Shown piece after piece: positions 43,127-51,808 of a stretch of DNA of 64,000 nt (position 1 is its first letter; each line of letters opens with the position of its first letter). The stretch is from positions 1,550,001 to 1,614,000 of the forward strand of contig NZ_AP021901.1 in assembly GCF_018325905.1 (NCBI RefSeq), given 5' to 3'. Source of the stretch: Pseudomonas sp. St316. Its GTDB lineage: Bacteria; Pseudomonadota; Gammaproteobacteria; Pseudomonadales; Pseudomonadaceae. The translations under genes and the position numbers were made by a program. The notes under the pieces are model-generated. The model was given only the letters and a program-made list of their open reading frames with translations, had not been told where the DNA came from and ran no database searches.

Positions 43127-46018
43127 TTATTGGCAAGCTTCGCAATCCGGCTCGTCAATCGCGCAGGCCTTTGGCACTGGCGCCGGACCGGCGGGAGCCG
43201 CCAGGACCGAATCATCACCGTGGTTGCCGCCGCTGGAAACAGCGTTCAGCTTGCCGGTGTTGATGGTCGACTTCTCGGTGCTGGTCGCGGCCAGGGCACG
43301 GAGGTAGTAAGTGGTTTTCAGGCCACGGTACCAGGCCATGCGGTAGGTCACGTCCAGCTTCTTGCCCGAAGCGCCGGCGATGTACAGGTTCAGCGATTGA
43401 GCCTGGTCGATCCACTTCTGGCGACGGCTGGCGGCGTCGACGATCCACTTGGTGTCCACTTCGAACGCAGTGGCGTAGAGCTCTTTGAGCTCTTGCGGGA
43501 TGCGTTCGATCTGCTGCACCGAACCGTCGTAGTACTTCAGGTCGTTGATCATGACCGAGTCCCACAGACCGCGGGCCTTGAGGTCGCGAACCAGGTACGG
43601 GTTGATCACGGTGAACTCGCCCGACAGGTTCGATTTCACATACAGGTTCTGGTAGGTCGGTTCGATCGACTGCGACACGCCAGTGATGTTGGCGATGGTG
43701 GCGGTCGGTGCGATGGCCATGATGTTGGAGTTACGGATGCCTTTCTGCACTCGGGCGCGAACCGGTGCCCAATCCAGGGATTCGTTCAGGTCAACGTCGA
43801 TGTACTTCTGGCCGCGCTGGGCGATCAGGATCTGTTGCGAGTCCAGCGGCAGGATGCCCTGGGACCACAGCGAACCCTGGAACGTCTCGTAGGCGCCACG
43901 CTCGTCGGCCAGGTCGCAGGAAGCCTGGATCGCGTAGTAGCTGACCGCTTCCATGGACTTGTCGGCGAACTCGACCGCGGCATCGGAACCGTACGCAATG
44001 TGCTGCAGGTACAGCGCGTCCTGGAAGCCCATGATGCCCAAGCCAACCGGACGGTGCTTGAAGTTGGAGTTCTTCGCCTGTGGCACCGAGTAGTAGTTGA
44101 TGTCGATCACGTTGTCGAGCATGCGCACGGCGGTGTTCACGGTGCGTTGCAGCTTGGCGGTGTCCAGCTTGCCGTCCTTGATGTGGTTCGGCAGGTTGAT
44201 CGAGCCCAGGTTGCAGACCGCGATCTCATCTTTGTTGGTGTTCAGGGTGATCTCGGTGCACAGGTTCGAACTGTGGACCACGCCCACGTGCTGCTGCGGG
44301 CTGCGCAGGTTGCACGGGTCCTTGAAGGTCAGCCATGGGTGGCCGGTTTCGAACAGCATCGAGAGCATCTTGCGCCACAGGTCTTTGGCCTGGACGACTT
44401 TGAACAGCTTGATCTTGTTGTACTCGGTCAGGGCTTCGTAGTACTCGTAGCGCTCTTCGAAAGCCTTGCCGGTCAGGTCGTGCAGGTCCGGTACTTCGGA
44501 TGGCGAGAACAGGGTCCACTTGCCGTCATCGAAGACGCGCTTCATGAACAGGTCAGGGATCCAGTTGGCGGTGTTCATGTCGTGGGTACGACGACGGTCA
44601 TCACCGGTGTTCTTGCGCAGCTCGATGAACTCTTCGATGTCCATGTGCCAGGTTTCCAGGTAGGCACAGACCGCGCCCTTGCGCTTGCCGCCCTGGTTGA
44701 CCGCGACGGCGGTGTCGTTGACCACTTTGAGGAACGGCACGACGCCCTGGGATTTGCCGTTGGTGCCCTTGATGTACGAGCCCAATGCGCGAACCGGAGT
44801 CCAGTCGTTGCCCAGGCCACCCGCGAATTTCGACAGCATGGCGTTGTCGTGGATGGCGCCGTAGATGCCCGACAGGTCATCCGGAACGGTGGTCAGGTAG
44901 CAGCTCGACAGCTGTGGACGCAGGGTGCCGGCGTTGAACAGGGTCGGGGTCGAGGCCATGTAGTCGAAGGACGACAACAGGTTGTAGAACTCGATCGCAC
45001 GGTCTTCGCGCTGCTTCTCTTCGATCGCCAGGCCCATGGCCACGCGCATGAAGAAGATCTGCGGCAGTTCGAAACGCACGCCATCCTTGTGGATGAAGTA
45101 ACGGTCGTACAGGGTTTGCAGGCCCAGGTAGGTGAACTGCTGGTCGCGCTCGTGGTTGATCGCCTTGCCGAGTTTTTCCAGGTCGAATTCGGCCAGGACC
45201 GGGTTCAGCAATTCGAACTCGATACCCTTGGCAACATAAGCTGGCAACGCCTTGGCGTACAGGTCGACCATTTCGTGGTGGGTCGCGCTCTCGGCGACTT
45301 CCAGGAAGCTCAGGCCTTCGGCACGCAGGGTGTCCATCAGCAGGCGGGCGGTCACGAAGGAGTAGTTCGGTTCGCGCTCCACCAGGGTCCGCGCGGTCAT
45401 CACCAGCGCCGTGTTGACGTCCTTGAGGGCAACGCCGTCATAGAGGTTTTTCAGGGTTTCGCGCTGGATCAGGTCGCCATCGACTTCTTCCAGGCCTTCG
45501 CAGGCCTCGGTGACGATGGTGTTCAGGCGGCCCATGTCCAGCGGCGCCAGGCTGCCGTCGGCGCGGGCGATGCGGATCGACGGGTGGGCCTGCACCGGGG
45601 CGTCGGCCGGGGTGCGGATGGCGCGTTCCTTGGCGCGGGAGTCACGGTAGATCACGTAGTCGCGGGCCACTTTCTGCTCGCCGGCACGCATCAGGGCCAG
45701 TTCGACCTGGTCCTGGATTTCTTCGATGTGGATGGTGCCGCCCGAGGGCATGCGACGCTTGAAGGTTGCGCTGACCTGTTCGGTCAGGCGGGCCACGGTG
45801 TCGTGGATTCGCGACGAAGCGGCAGCGGTGCCGCCTTCAACTGCGAGAAACGCTTTGGTGATGGCGACGGTAATCTTGTCATCGGTGTAAGGAACGACAG
45901 TGCCGTTACGCTTGATCACACGCAGTTGGCCCGGCGCGGTGGCGGACAGATCCGAGTTCGAATCGGCGGCCAGCGGCGCGGTGCCCTGCGGGTTCTCGCG
46001 AGTTGTGTCGGTGTGCAT
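43127..46018 (-). CDS. nrdA: Ribonucleoside-diphosphate reductase class Ia, alpha subunit
   Basis: Large subunit (963 residues, exactly the P. aeruginosa length) reducing ribonucleotides to deoxyribonucleotides with the NrdB radical. Two ATP-cone regions (RVIKRNGTVVPYTDDKITVAI and SIRIARADGSLAPLDMGRL) give allosteric control by dATP. Catalytic parts: STPTLFNAG...SSCYL (redox Cys), SNLCTEI (thiyl Cys and Glu), TATIANI, and C-terminal shuttle cysteines DCEACQ. Start at 46018 (MHTDTTRENPQG) has GGAG upstream; a longer open frame is just leader. nrdB is not next to it. Sites for DnaA and NrdR lie about 350-450 bases upstream. Confidence 0.97.
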   Translation of the reverse strand: MHTDTTRENPQGTAPLAADSNSDLSATAPGQLRVIKRNGTVVPYTDDKITVAITKAFLAVEGGTAAASSRIHDTVARLTEQVSATFKRRMPSGGTIHIEEIQDQVELALMRAGEQKVARDYVIYRDSRAKERAIRTPADAPVQAHPSIRIARADGSLAPLDMGRLNTIVTEACEGLEEVDGDLIQRETLKNLYDGVALKDVNTALVMTARTLVEREPNYSFVTARLLMDTLRAEGLSFLEVAESATHHEMVDLYAKALPAYVAKGIEFELLNPVLAEFDLEKLGKAINHERDQQFTYLGLQTLYDRYFIHKDGVRFELPQIFFMRVAMGLAIEEKQREDRAIEFYNLLSSFDYMASTPTLFNAGTLRPQLSSCYLTTVPDDLSGIYGAIHDNAMLSKFAGGLGNDWTPVRALGSYIKGTNGKSQGVVPFLKVVNDTAVAVNQGGKRKGAVCAYLETWHMDIEEFIELRKNTGDDRRRTHDMNTANWIPDLFMKRVFDDGKWTLFSPSEVPDLHDLTGKAFEERYEYYEALTEYNKIKLFKVVQAKDLWRKMLSMLFETGHPWLTFKDPCNLRSPQQHVGVVHSSNLCTEITLNTNKDEIAVCNLGSINLPNHIKDGKLDTAKLQRTVNTAVRMLDNVIDINYYSVPQAKNSNFKHRPVGLGIMGFQDALYLQHIAYGSDAAVEFADKSMEAVSYYAIQASCDLADERGAYETFQGSLWSQGILPLDSQQILIAQRGQKYIDVDLNESLDWAPVRARVQKGIRNSNIMAIAPTATIANITGVSQSIEPTYQNLYVKSNLSGEFTVINPYLVRDLKARGLWDSVMINDLKYYDGSVQQIERIPQELKELYATAFEVDTKWIVDAASRRQKWIDQAQSLNLYIAGASGKKLDVTYRMAWYRGLKTTYYLRALAATSTEKSTINTGKLNAVSSGGNHGDDSVLAAPAGPAPVPKACAIDEPDCEACQ

Positions 46019-46368
46019 GGGTGTCTCCACGTTCTCTATGTTTGTTTGGGCACCATCACGGTGCCCACCGTTCCGTCCTGAAGCACTACAACCGACTGGC
46101 GCCGGGCATAACAACTTCGGGACAGTAGGAAGCAGGCGTTTAATGCCGCTTCCATCCGAAGTCTCAGGTTGCGAGCGGGGCTCGAAACCGGGTTGCCGGG
46201 GTGGCAGCAATTGACTGCAACACCCGTACCGTTTCGGTCGTTTTCGACCTTGAAACAGTTGCCATCCGCAGGGGCGGTCTGGGCTTGGGGAAATACGGTG
46301 TTTCAGCTGGACAGAAGCAAGAAAAGCGCTTGAATTCTCTGCCCGACTTGTGTTTGGTTTTTGGCCTG

Positions 46369-46388
46369 AAACCCTACATGTAGGGTTT
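46369..46388. promoter_or_regulatory. 20-bp palindrome, candidate NrdR box
   Basis: AAACCCTACATGTAGGGTTT is a perfect palindrome. Its core ACCCTACATGTAGGGT agrees with the NrdR-box form ACACTATATATAGTGT at 12 of 16 positions. A T-run follows on the plus strand, so a weak terminator is the other reading. Confidence 0.45.
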
Positions 46389-46442
46389 TTTGCGCGGCGG
46401 GCTACAAGATAATGCGTTTTGGGGGGTATGCAACGTACTACC

Positions 46443-46463
46443 TGTGGATAAGCCTGTGCGTAA
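46443..46463 (-). promoter_or_regulatory. Tandem DnaA boxes upstream of nrdA
   Basis: TGTGGATAA (46443-46451; complement TTATCCACA, a perfect DnaA box) and TGTGCGTAA (46455-46463, one mismatch) in the same orientation, 12 bases apart. DnaA is known to control nrdAB in E. coli. Confidence 0.55.
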
Positions 46464-46784
46464 TTTGTGTGCGAAACGTGGAACTGCTCTGTAGGCCGCG
46501 ACCTAGCTGGAGTGGACCTTTTTTCATCGGTTTTGACGATCCGAAAACAGTTCGATGGTTTTTTCGGGCGCGGACGTTACCACATAAAACCCAGCCGATC
46601 GAAACGCATTTGTTCGCTTGTTTTCTGCGCAGGCCACGTTTATACAATCGGCCCATGCATGGGTGTGTTTATCCTCCTTTAACATGACAAAAAGAGGGGA
46701 TGTTCTGTATTTGAAGGTGCTCTTTGTGGTGAGGGGATTTGTGCTGATCCTTCCTTTTATATTCGCAGCAAGACGAGGCCCTCA

Positions 46785-47507
46785 GTGGAACAAGAAGCCT
46801 GGCAGGTATTGATCGTCGAGGATGACCAGCGTCTGGCCGAGCTGACCCGGGAATATCTCGAAAGCAACGGGCTGCGTGTCGCCATCGAAGGCGACGGCGC
46901 GGTGGCGGCGGCGCGGATCATTGCCGAGCAACCGGACCTGGTGATCCTCGACCTGATGCTGCCCGGCGAAGACGGCCTGAGCATCTGTCGCAAGGTGCGC
47001 GGGCATTATGACGGGCCGATCCTGATGCTCACCGCCCGCACCGACGACACCGATCAGATCCAGGGTCTGGACCTGGGCGCCGATGATTACGTCTGCAAGC
47101 CGGTTCGACCGCGTTTGCTCTTGGCGCGCATCCAGGCCCTGCTGCGGCGCAGCGAACCGGAGCCGAGCGCCGCGCAGAAGCCGCGGCGCCTGCAATTCGG
47201 TCCGTTGGTGGTCGACGACGCCCTGCGCGAAGCCTGGTTGCAGGGTAACGGTATCGAGCTGACCAGCGCCGAATTCGACCTGCTGTGGCTGCTGGTGTCC
47301 AATGCCGGGCGCATCCTGTCCCGGGAAGAAATCTTCACTGCCCTGCGCGGCATCGGTTATGACGGCCAGGACCGTTCCATTGACGTGCGCATTTCACGCA
47401 TCCGCCCCAAGATCGGCGACGACCCGGACCATCCACGGCTGATCAAGACCATTCGCAGCAAAGGCTACCTGTTCGTTCCTGAAGCTTGCGTAGACCTGGC
47501 ACCGTGA
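46785..47507 (+). CDS. OmpR-family response regulator, RstA-like
   Basis: A 240-residue regulator. Receiver domain (1-120) with VEDDQRLAELTREYL, phospho-Asp in LVILDLMLPGEDG, Thr in LTARTDD and Lys in YVCKPVRP; winged-helix OmpR domain (about 135-235) ending SRIRPKIGDDPDHPRLIKTIRSKGYLF. GTG start with CGAGG upstream. Its stop overlaps the GTG of the kinase gene (GTGA). This pair beside nrdA corresponds to PA1157-PA1158 of P. aeruginosa. Confidence 0.93.
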   Translation: MEQEAWQVLIVEDDQRLAELTREYLESNGLRVAIEGDGAVAAARIIAEQPDLVILDLMLPGEDGLSICRKVRGHYDGPILMLTARTDDTDQIQGLDLGADDYVCKPVRPRLLLARIQALLRRSEPEPSAAQKPRRLQFGPLVVDDALREAWLQGNGIELTSAEFDLLWLLVSNAGRILSREEIFTALRGIGYDGQDRSIDVRISRIRPKIGDDPDHPRLIKTIRSKGYLFVPEACVDLAP

Positions 47508-49112
47508 ACTCGATCTTCCTGCGTATTTGGGGGCATGTGTGCGGCACTGGTGCTGGTGGCGGTCCTCGGTGTGCTGGCCCTGCATCTGCTCAACCAGACC
47601 CGCAGCGAGCAATACCGCGAGCGTCTGGCCCACGGCACCTTTTCGTTGATGGCCGACAACCTGCGGCCGATGAACGACACCGAGCGGCACCGGGCTTTGC
47701 TGGTGTGGGAGCGCCTGCTGGGCATTCCCCTGGCGTTGCAGACCTTTGCCCAGACCGACCTCGACCTTGGCCAGCGTACCCGCGTATTGCGCGGCCAGGC
47801 GTTGGTCGAACAGACCGGGCCGCATGCGGCGAAAGTCTATCGGCTGGTCAGCGATGGCGAGCAATTGATGTTGGTGGGGGAGGTCCAGCAGATCAGCGAA
47901 CAACTGGCCCGCGCGACCATCTACCTGTTGGCTGATGAGCTGGTGCGTTATCCGGTGGCCGAACAACCCAAACGGCTGGCGCAACTGGCGCAGGAAAAAG
48001 GTTTTGGTTTCGATCTGCGACTCATGACCGCCGAGCAGGCGGACATGGACGAAGACCAGCGCCGTCGAGTGTCCGAGGGCGATACGGTGATGGCGTTGGG
48101 CAAGGGCGGCGACTCCATCCGGGTCTTCGCTGGCATGGTCGGCACGCCGTGGGTGCTGGAGATCGGCCCGCTGTACCAGATGAACCCTTATCCGCCGCAA
48201 TGGCTGGTGCTGATCGCGGCACTGGGCTTGAGCCTGATCGGCTTGATCGTCTACCTGCTGGTGCGCCAACTGGAGCAGCGCTTGCGTGGCCTGGAGTCGG
48301 CCGCCACCCAGATTGCCCAGGGCAGCCTGGAAACCCGGGTGCCAGCCCGAGGTGCCGACTCGGTGGGGCGACTGGCTGCGGCGTTCAATGGCATGGCCGA
48401 GCACCTGCAGCAACTGTTGGCGATCCAGCGTGAGCTGGTGCGGGCGGTGTCCCACGAATTGCGCACCCCGGTGGCGCGCCTGCGCTTCGGCCTGGAAATG
48501 CTCGGCAGCGCCAGCACGTCCCAGGCCCGGGACAAATACCTGGCGGGCATGGACCACGACATCGAAGACCTGGATCGGCTGGTGGACGAAATGCTCACCT
48601 ATGCGCGGCTGGAACAGGGTTCGCCGGCCCTGAATTTCCAGCGGGTGGACCTGGATGCGCTGGTCAATCAAGTGATCGATGAACTGGGGCCGTTGCGGGC
48701 CGGGATCACGGTCGAGCGCGGTCTGTGCTTGTCGGCCGCCGATTGCGACGGCGCCTGGGTCGAAGCCGAGCCACGTTTTCTGCATCGTGCCCTGCAGAAC
48801 CTGGTGGGCAACGCCATGCGTCACGCCAGTTCCCGGGTCACCGTCAGCTATCAGGTGGGCCAGTTGCGCTGTCGGGTGGATGTTGAAGACGACGGGCCCG
48901 GCGTGCCGGAAGCGGCATGGGAGCGGATTTTCAAACCTTTCCTGCGCCTGGACGACAGCCGCGCCCGGGCGTCGGGCGGCCATGGGCTGGGGCTGTCGAT
49001 CGTGCGACGGATCATCCACTGGCATGACGGCCGGGCGCTGATCGGCAAGAGCAAGAGCCTGGGTGGGGCCTGTTTCAGCTTGAGTTGGCCGAGGCATCAG
49101 GACAGGTCTTGA
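47504..49112 (+). CDS. Membrane sensor histidine kinase, RstB-like (frame irregular at 47529-47533)
   Basis: Partner of the upstream regulator. Two membrane helices (first in the N-terminal ALVLVAVLGVLALHLL, second WLVLIAALGLSLIGLIVYLLV), a periplasmic domain between, HAMP, HisKA with VSHELRTPVARLRFGLEML, N-box LQNLVGNAMRHA, G1 EDDGPGVPE, G2 GHGLGLSIVRRI. The coupled GTG at 47504 gives MNSIFLRIWG, the expected start, but the G5 run at 47529-47533 throws it out of frame; two more G or one fewer would restore it. As written, translation could only begin at the ATG 47535, giving 525 residues without a good ribosome site. Confidence 0.9.
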
Positions 49113-49137
49113 GGGCGCGGGTGAATGGTAGGCCGCC

Positions 49138-49220
49138 ATCGCGGGCAAGCCTTGCTCCCACAGCAAGCCACATTTAAATGAGGGAGAACTGATCGGTGGG
49201 AGCAAGGCTTGCCCGCGATG
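49138..49220. repeat. REPIN
   Basis: CATCGCGGGCAAGCCTTGCT and an inverted copy ending GCCCGCGATG; a variant class with GGGCAAGCC in place of GAGCAAGCTC. Confidence 0.88.
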
Positions 49221-49244
49221 AGGCCCGTCCAAACACCCAGGATC

Positions 49245-49970
49245 TCAGGCGCTGATCCCCACCAGGCTCAATAGCTGCCCATCCTTCACCGCGAACTGCG
49301 CCTGCAGCTCACTGCCATGGCGCCACTCGGTCGACAGGTCCGTCAGCAGGCGCAGGCGCACCTGTCCATCGCGTGTCCAATCCAGTACCTCGGCATGCTC
49401 GAAATAAAAGCGCTGCCTGACGATGGGGTACAGCGCCTTGAACAGGCTTTCCTTCACTGAAAAGGTCAGGGTCACCAGCAAGGCACGGTCATCGCGCGCG
49501 AGTTGGGTCATGCGCTGCAACTCTGGCGAGGTGAGGATTTCACCGGCCAGGCGCTCGGCGCGTTCGGGATCGAGGAGGTTTTCCACGTCCATGCCCAGCC
49601 CTTGCCAGTGCTCTTTTTTCGCGACAATGGCCGCTGCCCGACCCGTGCTGTGGGTGATCGAACCGCTGACATGCGCCGGCCACACAGGCGCGCGGTCTTC
49701 GCCGATGGCCGGCACGCAGGCCAGGCCGTCGAGCCGCTGCAAGGCCGCCCGGGCGCAGATCCGCCCGGCCAGGAATTCTGCCTGGCGCTTGGCGACCGAG
49801 CGCTGGATGCTTGCCGGAGGCTCGATGGCACTGCTTGAGAAGTCGGCGCCCACCAGCAACAACGGGTCGAAGCGCGTGCTCAGCAGCACCGTATCGGACA
49901 GGGCATCGGGCAAGAGCCAATGCTCATCCAAAGGCGAGCAGCAGGCGGGCAGGGTGGGGAGTGTATTCAT
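49245..49970 (-). CDS. pcpS: 4'-phosphopantetheinyl transferase PcpS
   Basis: Transfers phosphopantetheine from CoA to acyl, peptidyl and aryl carrier proteins; in Pseudomonas the single Sfp/EntD-like enzyme serves both fatty acid and siderophore synthesis. 241 residues. EntD-type N-domain (FDPLLLVGADF, QRSVAKRQAEFLAGRICARAAL), PAHVSGSITHSTGRA, GLGMDVENLLDPERAE (metal-binding Asp/Glu), and VTLTFSVKESLFKALYPIV with the catalytic F-S-x-K-E-S. Start at 49970 (MNTLPTL); an ATG three codons earlier is possible. Very close to P. aeruginosa PcpS by eye. Confidence 0.93.
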   Translation of the reverse strand: MNTLPTLPACCSPLDEHWLLPDALSDTVLLSTRFDPLLLVGADFSSSAIEPPASIQRSVAKRQAEFLAGRICARAALQRLDGLACVPAIGEDRAPVWPAHVSGSITHSTGRAAAIVAKKEHWQGLGMDVENLLDPERAERLAGEILTSPELQRMTQLARDDRALLVTLTFSVKESLFKALYPIVRQRFYFEHAEVLDWTRDGQVRLRLLTDLSTEWRHGSELQAQFAVKDGQLLSLVGISA

Positions 49971-50040
49971 GCCGGGCATTTTGCCGGGTTGGCTGGAGCC
50001 TGGGTAGTGGGCGTGTGCGTATGGGCGCAGAACAAGCTTG

Positions 50041-50159
50041 TGTGGCGAGGGAGCTTGCTTTGGGAGCAAGGCTTGCCCGCGATGAAGGCGATGTGGTCCT
50101 CCAGAAATCGAGTCGCCTGGGTCGCGAGCAAGCTTTGCTCCCACAATTCCCTCGCCACA
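50041..50159. repeat. Compound REP palindrome
   Basis: Outer arms TGTGGCGAGGGA / TCCCTCGCCACA enclose inner arms TTGGGAGCAAGGCTTGCCCG and CGCGAGCAAGCTTTGCTCCC: two REP classes nested in each other between pcpS and the next gene. Confidence 0.82.
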
Positions 50160-50170
50160 AGGGGGATGTA

Positions 50171-50959
50171 TTAGAAGATTTTCTTGAAGAACGCCTGCAT
50201 ATCCGCCCACGACTTTTCATCGGCCGCCTTGTTGTAGCCGATGTCCGGCCCGCCATGCTCGCCGTGGCTCAGGCGGTCGGCGTCAGGGTTGCTGAAGCCA
50301 TGCTTGGCACCTTCGAGGCTGACGAATTTATAGTCGGCGCCGGCCTTGTCCATCTCGCTCTTGAACGCGGTGACGTTGTCCTGGGTGACCATGCTGTCCA
50401 GGGCGCCATGCTCGACCAGCACCTTGGCCTTGACGCTGCCAGGCGTTGCCGGGGTATTAGTCACCAGCGCACCGTGGAAGCTCACCACGCCGGCCAGCGG
50501 CACACCCTGGCGCGCGGCATCGAGCACCACCTTGCCGCCGAAGCAGTAGCCGATGGCGGCGAGTTTGTCTGGATCGGTCTGGGGCTGTTTCTTCAGCAGG
50601 TCGAGACCGGCCTGGAAGCGGGCGCTGGCCGCCTTGCCGTCCTTGAGCGCCGCCTGCATGAAGGCCATGGCGTCGTTGGGGTGCTCGGTGTTCTTGCCGT
50701 CGCCGTACATGTCGATGGCCAGGGCGCTGTAGCCCAGGCCGGCGAGGTCACGGGCACGGCGCTTGGCGTAGTCGTTCAGTCCCCACCATTCATGCACCAC
50801 CACCACGCCCGGGCGCGGGCCTTTGACGGCGTCGTCATACGCGTAATAGCCGATCAGCTTGGTGCCGTCGGCAGTGGTGTAGGGGAATTCCTGGGTCTGG
50901 ATGGCGGCGTGGCTCACGCCGCTCATGGCCAGGAGTACAACAGCAAGCAGCCTGCGCAT
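50171..50959 (-). CDS. Dienelactone hydrolase-family protein, exported
   Basis: A 262-residue alpha/beta hydrolase with signal peptide MRRLLAVVLLAMSGVSHA. Nucleophile Cys in IGYCFGGKVVLDAA, acid Asp in HGALDSMV and His in GAKHGFSNPDAD form the Cys-His-Asp triad of the dienelactone hydrolase group; VVVHEWWGLNDYAKRRARDLAGLGYSALAIDMYG is the typical lid-side segment. Probably periplasmic; substrate unknown. AAGGAG ribosome site before the ATG at 50959. Divergent from oprH. Confidence 0.9.
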   Translation of the reverse strand: MRRLLAVVLLAMSGVSHAAIQTQEFPYTTADGTKLIGYYAYDDAVKGPRPGVVVVHEWWGLNDYAKRRARDLAGLGYSALAIDMYGDGKNTEHPNDAMAFMQAALKDGKAASARFQAGLDLLKKQPQTDPDKLAAIGYCFGGKVVLDAARQGVPLAGVVSFHGALVTNTPATPGSVKAKVLVEHGALDSMVTQDNVTAFKSEMDKAGADYKFVSLEGAKHGFSNPDADRLSHGEHGGPDIGYNKAADEKSWADMQAFFKKIF

Positions 50960-51003
50960 GACGGATCTCCTTATAAAAGTGGTCCGCACAGATTAGCCGA
51001 TTC

Positions 51004-51042
51004 ATTCAGCGCAGGTTCAGAGAACGTTCAAGGGGTGTTCAG
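51004..51042 (+). promoter_or_regulatory. PhoP operator: four GTTCAG-type repeats at 11-bp spacing
   Basis: ATTCAG (51004), GTTCAG (51015), GTTCAA (51026) and GTTCAG (51037), each starting 11 bases after the previous. The last ends 11 bases before a possible -10, TAAGGT (51054-51059). OprH is PhoP-controlled in P. aeruginosa, so this is read as autoregulation of oprH-phoP-phoQ. Confidence 0.7.
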
Positions 51043-51103
51043 GGACCGCTGGTTAAGGTGACCACGACTTCACAAAACATCCACGCTGCACAGGAACTTG
51101 ATC

Positions 51104-51703
51104 ATGACTGCTATGAAAAAACTGCTGTTGGCTTTCACCGTGCTGGGCGCCAGTGCCTTGGCCCACGCCGATGACAACTTCGCCAGCCTGACCCTTGGCC
51201 AGACCAGCGACAAGGTTAAGAAATCCAACGCCTTGGACAGCGCCCTGAACAACCCGAACGCCGACGGCGTCATCGGCAAGGACACCACGTATGGCCTGCG
51301 ACTGGGCAAGCAAAACGACCAGGGCCGCTACTACGCCACCTACGACAACGTCTCGGGCACCCACAACGGCATCAAGCTGCGCCAGGAAAACCTGCTGGGC
51401 AGCTACGATGTGTTCTATCCGGTCACCAGCAGCACCAAGCTGTTCGGTGGCGGCACGGCGGGCCTGACCAAGCTGACCCAGGATTCTCCCGGCTTCAGCC
51501 GCGACAGCGACATCGGCTATGCCGTGGGTTTGCAGGGAGGCGTCCTGCAACAAATTTCGCAAAACACCTCGGTTGAACTGGGTTACCGTTACCTGCGCAG
51601 CAACGCCAGCACCGAGATGAGCCCGCACGGTGGCGACAAGGTCGGCTCGCTGGACCTGACCAGCAGCGCCCAGACGTACCTGTCCGCCAACTACACCTTC
51701 TAA
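51104..51703 (+). CDS. oprH: Outer-membrane protein OprH
   Basis: A 199-residue eight-strand beta barrel of the outer membrane that binds LPS and replaces Mg2+ under limitation. Signal peptide MTAMKKLLLAFTVLGASALAHA. The mature protein follows P. aeruginosa OprH closely: GRYYATYDNVSGTHNGIKLRQENLLGSYDVFYPV, GYRYLRSNASTEMSPHGGDKVGSLDL, and the terminal LSANYTF with the C-terminal Phe for Bam recognition. First gene of oprH-phoP-phoQ. AGGA lies before the ATG at 51104. Confidence 0.95.
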   Translation: MTAMKKLLLAFTVLGASALAHADDNFASLTLGQTSDKVKKSNALDSALNNPNADGVIGKDTTYGLRLGKQNDQGRYYATYDNVSGTHNGIKLRQENLLGSYDVFYPVTSSTKLFGGGTAGLTKLTQDSPGFSRDSDIGYAVGLQGGVLQQISQNTSVELGYRYLRSNASTEMSPHGGDKVGSLDLTSSAQTYLSANYTF

Positions 51704-51808
51704 GCGGCCGTAGGTGGGCGTATCCAGCCGGATCGTCGAAGACGATCCGGCGCCTTTCGTTGACGTGCGCCGCACTGGATTGTTTGATTTGCCCTGGGGA
51801 GAGGCTCC

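Larger units (their letters stand above)
46019..46784. other. Long control region between nrdA and the divergent response regulator
   Basis: 766 bases with no gene. Contents read: a 20-bp perfect palindrome (46369-46388), two DnaA-box-like words (46443-46463), T/A-rich sequence around 46690-46770. The proximal part next to nrdA would be a long 5' leader if transcription starts near the boxes. Confidence 0.6.

Noticed and set aside
43016..46081. A 1021-codon open frame antisense to nrdA
   Set aside because: Nearly complete overlap with a certain gene, His/Val/Gln-rich composition typical of GC-rich antisense frames, no ribosome site.
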